A stretch of 48,910 bases of DNA from an uncultured Porphyromonadaceae bacterium (GTDB lineage Bacteria; Bacteroidota; Bacteroidia; Bacteroidales; Muribaculaceae). The stretch is from the NCBI GenBank assembly GCA_947176755.1, contig CAMWRW010000008.1, forward strand, positions 1-48,910. The letters are read 5' to 3'. The position numbers and the translations under genes were made by a program. The notes beneath the pieces were generated by a model. That model was not told where the DNA came from. It did not search any database and worked only from the letters and a program-made list of their open reading frames with translations. Positions 47,960 through 48,910 of the stretch are shown piece after piece. The number at the start of each line of letters is the position of its first letter. Position 1 is the stretch's first letter.

Positions 47960-48910
47960 ATGTCTGAAGTAGTAAATATTAGGGAACTCAATGATCTGAT
48001 CGCCTCCAAGGCCGGTTTTGTAAGTATGATTCGTTCCGGAATGGATCGAAGAATAGTTGGTCAGAAGCATCTCGTGGATTCCCTTCTTATCGCTTTGCTA
48101 TGTAATGGCCATGTTCTCCTGGAAGGTGTGCCTGGTTTGGCAAAGACCCTCGCAATCAAAACGCTCGCCAGTCTGGTCGACGCTAAGTATAGCCGTATTC
48201 AGTTCACCCCCGACCTTCTTCCGGCGGATGTCGTAGGGACGCTTATCTATAGCGTGAAACGCGAATCTTTTGAAGTGAAAAAAGGTCCTATATTTGCTAA
48301 TTTTGTCCTCGCCGACGAAATTAACCGAGCTCCGGCCAAAGTGCAGAGTGCTTTGTTGGAGGCTATGCAGGAACGTCAGGTCACGATCGGCGATGATACA
48401 TATCCTCTCCCTAAGCCTTTCTTGGTCATGGCTACACAAAACCCAATTGAACAGGAAGGCACTTATCCTCTTCCGGAGGCTCAAGTCGATCGATTTCTTC
48501 TGAAAGTCGTTATCGGTTATCCGACAAAGGAGGAAGAGAAAATGATCATTCGACAGAACATACGTGGAGCTCTCGAGGAGATATCTCCGATTCTAAATTC
48601 ACGGGAAATTCTCGATGTCCAGAAAATTGTGCGTCAAATATATATTGACGAAAAGATTGAAAATTATATCGTTGATATTGTTTTTGCCACACGTCAGCCT
48701 GCCAAGTATGGTCTGACAGATCTTCAGGGTCTTATATCCTTCGGCGCTTCTCCGCGTGCATCAATCAGCCTGGCTGTGGCTGCCCGTGCTTATGCCTTCC
48801 TGCAGGGTCGAGGATATGTCATTCCGGAGGATGTCCGTGCTGTATGCCACGATGTGCTTCGTCATCGTATTGGCCTTACTTATGAGGCGGAAGCCAACAA
48901 TATTGGCGCT
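47960..48910 (+). CDS. MoxR-family AAA+ ATPase (partial, runs off the right edge)
   Basis: 317 codons from the ATG at 47960 are open to the end of the window. Walker A is LLEGVPGLAKTL. Walker B is VLADEINRAPAKVQSALLEAMQE, sensor 1 lies in VMATQNPIEQEGTYPLPEAQ, and an arginine-finger region is in DRFLL. The C-terminal lid begins with the helix pattern SPRASISLAVAARA. MoxR ATPases act as chaperones that load metals or activate partner proteins with von Willebrand A domains. In Bacteroides they head the Bat aerotolerance operon, with DUF58 and Bat genes next. Those genes would lie beyond this window. Confidence 0.93.
   Translation, partial: MSEVVNIRELNDLIASKAGFVSMIRSGMDRRIVGQKHLVDSLLIALLCNGHVLLEGVPGLAKTLAIKTLASLVDAKYSRIQFTPDLLPADVVGTLIYSVKRESFEVKKGPIFANFVLADEINRAPAKVQSALLEAMQERQVTIGDDTYPLPKPFLVMATQNPIEQEGTYPLPEAQVDRFLLKVVIGYPTKEEEKMIIRQNIRGALEEISPILNSREILDVQKIVRQIYIDEKIENYIVDIVFATRQPAKYGLTDLQGLISFGASPRASISLAVAARAYAFLQGRGYVIPEDVRAVCHDVLRHRIGLTYEAEANNIGA

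Noticed and set aside
1-48910. CRISPR array, prophage or integrative element
   Set aside because: No regularly spaced short repeats, integrase, phage structural or conjugation genes were found. The tRNA-Arg at the left edge has no attachment-site duplicate in the window.

Overview
The window reads as a chromosomal segment of a gut-type Bacteroidales (Bacteroidetes) bacterium, plausibly of the Muribaculaceae/S24-7 kind; the family-level placement is inference from gene content only. The evidence for Bacteroidetes is many -33/-7 promoters of the TTTG-N19/20-TAnnTTTG type, few Shine-Dalgarno sites, a BtuB-BtuG vitamin B12 uptake locus with a surface lipoprotein, a DUF4827 lipoprotein beside glmM, and the DAHP synthase-chorismate mutase fusion. 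Almost all of the DNA is ordinary, tightly packed chromosome. No phage, insertion sequence, CRISPR array or plasmid gene is visible.

Layout. 1-4249 (minus): tRNA-Arg(ACG), cut by the window edge, and a probable operon of glycosyltransferase, lysC, engB, gtrA-like, rpiB and folB. 4495-6987 (plus): a small HExxH metallopeptidase, then aguA-aguB, which convert agmatine to putrescine. 7054-13447: B12 import locus. btuB-btuG-btuF-btuC run leftwards behind a cobalamin riboswitch, and btuD runs rightwards from an overlapping divergent promoter. 13454-20833 (plus): histidine degradation operon hutU-ftcD-hutI-hutH plus a nitroreductase-like gene. 21026-25165 (minus): DAHP synthase/chorismate mutase, a small helical protein, and the anaerobic ribonucleotide reductase pair nrdD-nrdG. 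25461-30357 (minus): S1/P1 nuclease, HsdR-N nuclease-like protein, PcrA helicase and nspC.

30455-35333 holds the oddest structure: an exact-looking direct tandem duplication with a 1730-bp period. It starts inside lipA, covers lipB and ends inside mlaF. One complete lipA, one complete mlaF and two complete lipB genes remain, with a 5'-truncated lipA and a 5'-truncated mlaF in between. The breakpoints share only 4 bp (GAGC). This is either a very recent duplication or an assembly artefact.

35453-48910 is mostly envelope and housekeeping: udk, lptB with an acidic N-terminal extension, a DnaQ-like exonuclease and a large membrane protein. After these come nrnA with a long structured leader, DUF4827, glmM, sppA, lpxK, a purine nucleoside phosphorylase, thiL with an acidic tail, and a MoxR ATPase running off the right edge.

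Functionally, the window combines amino-acid use (histidine to glutamate), polyamine synthesis (aguA, aguB, nspC), cofactor capture or synthesis (B12, lipoate, thiamine, folate), anaerobic dNTP synthesis and lipid A/LPS/phospholipid transport. This is typical of an anaerobic gut commensal. I did not find a clearly new defence or mobile system. The items most worth a second look are the lipA-lipB-mlaF duplication, the B12 riboswitch whose mRNA 5' end is complementary to the btuB start-codon region, the dyad overlapping the hut promoter, and the leader of nrnA.
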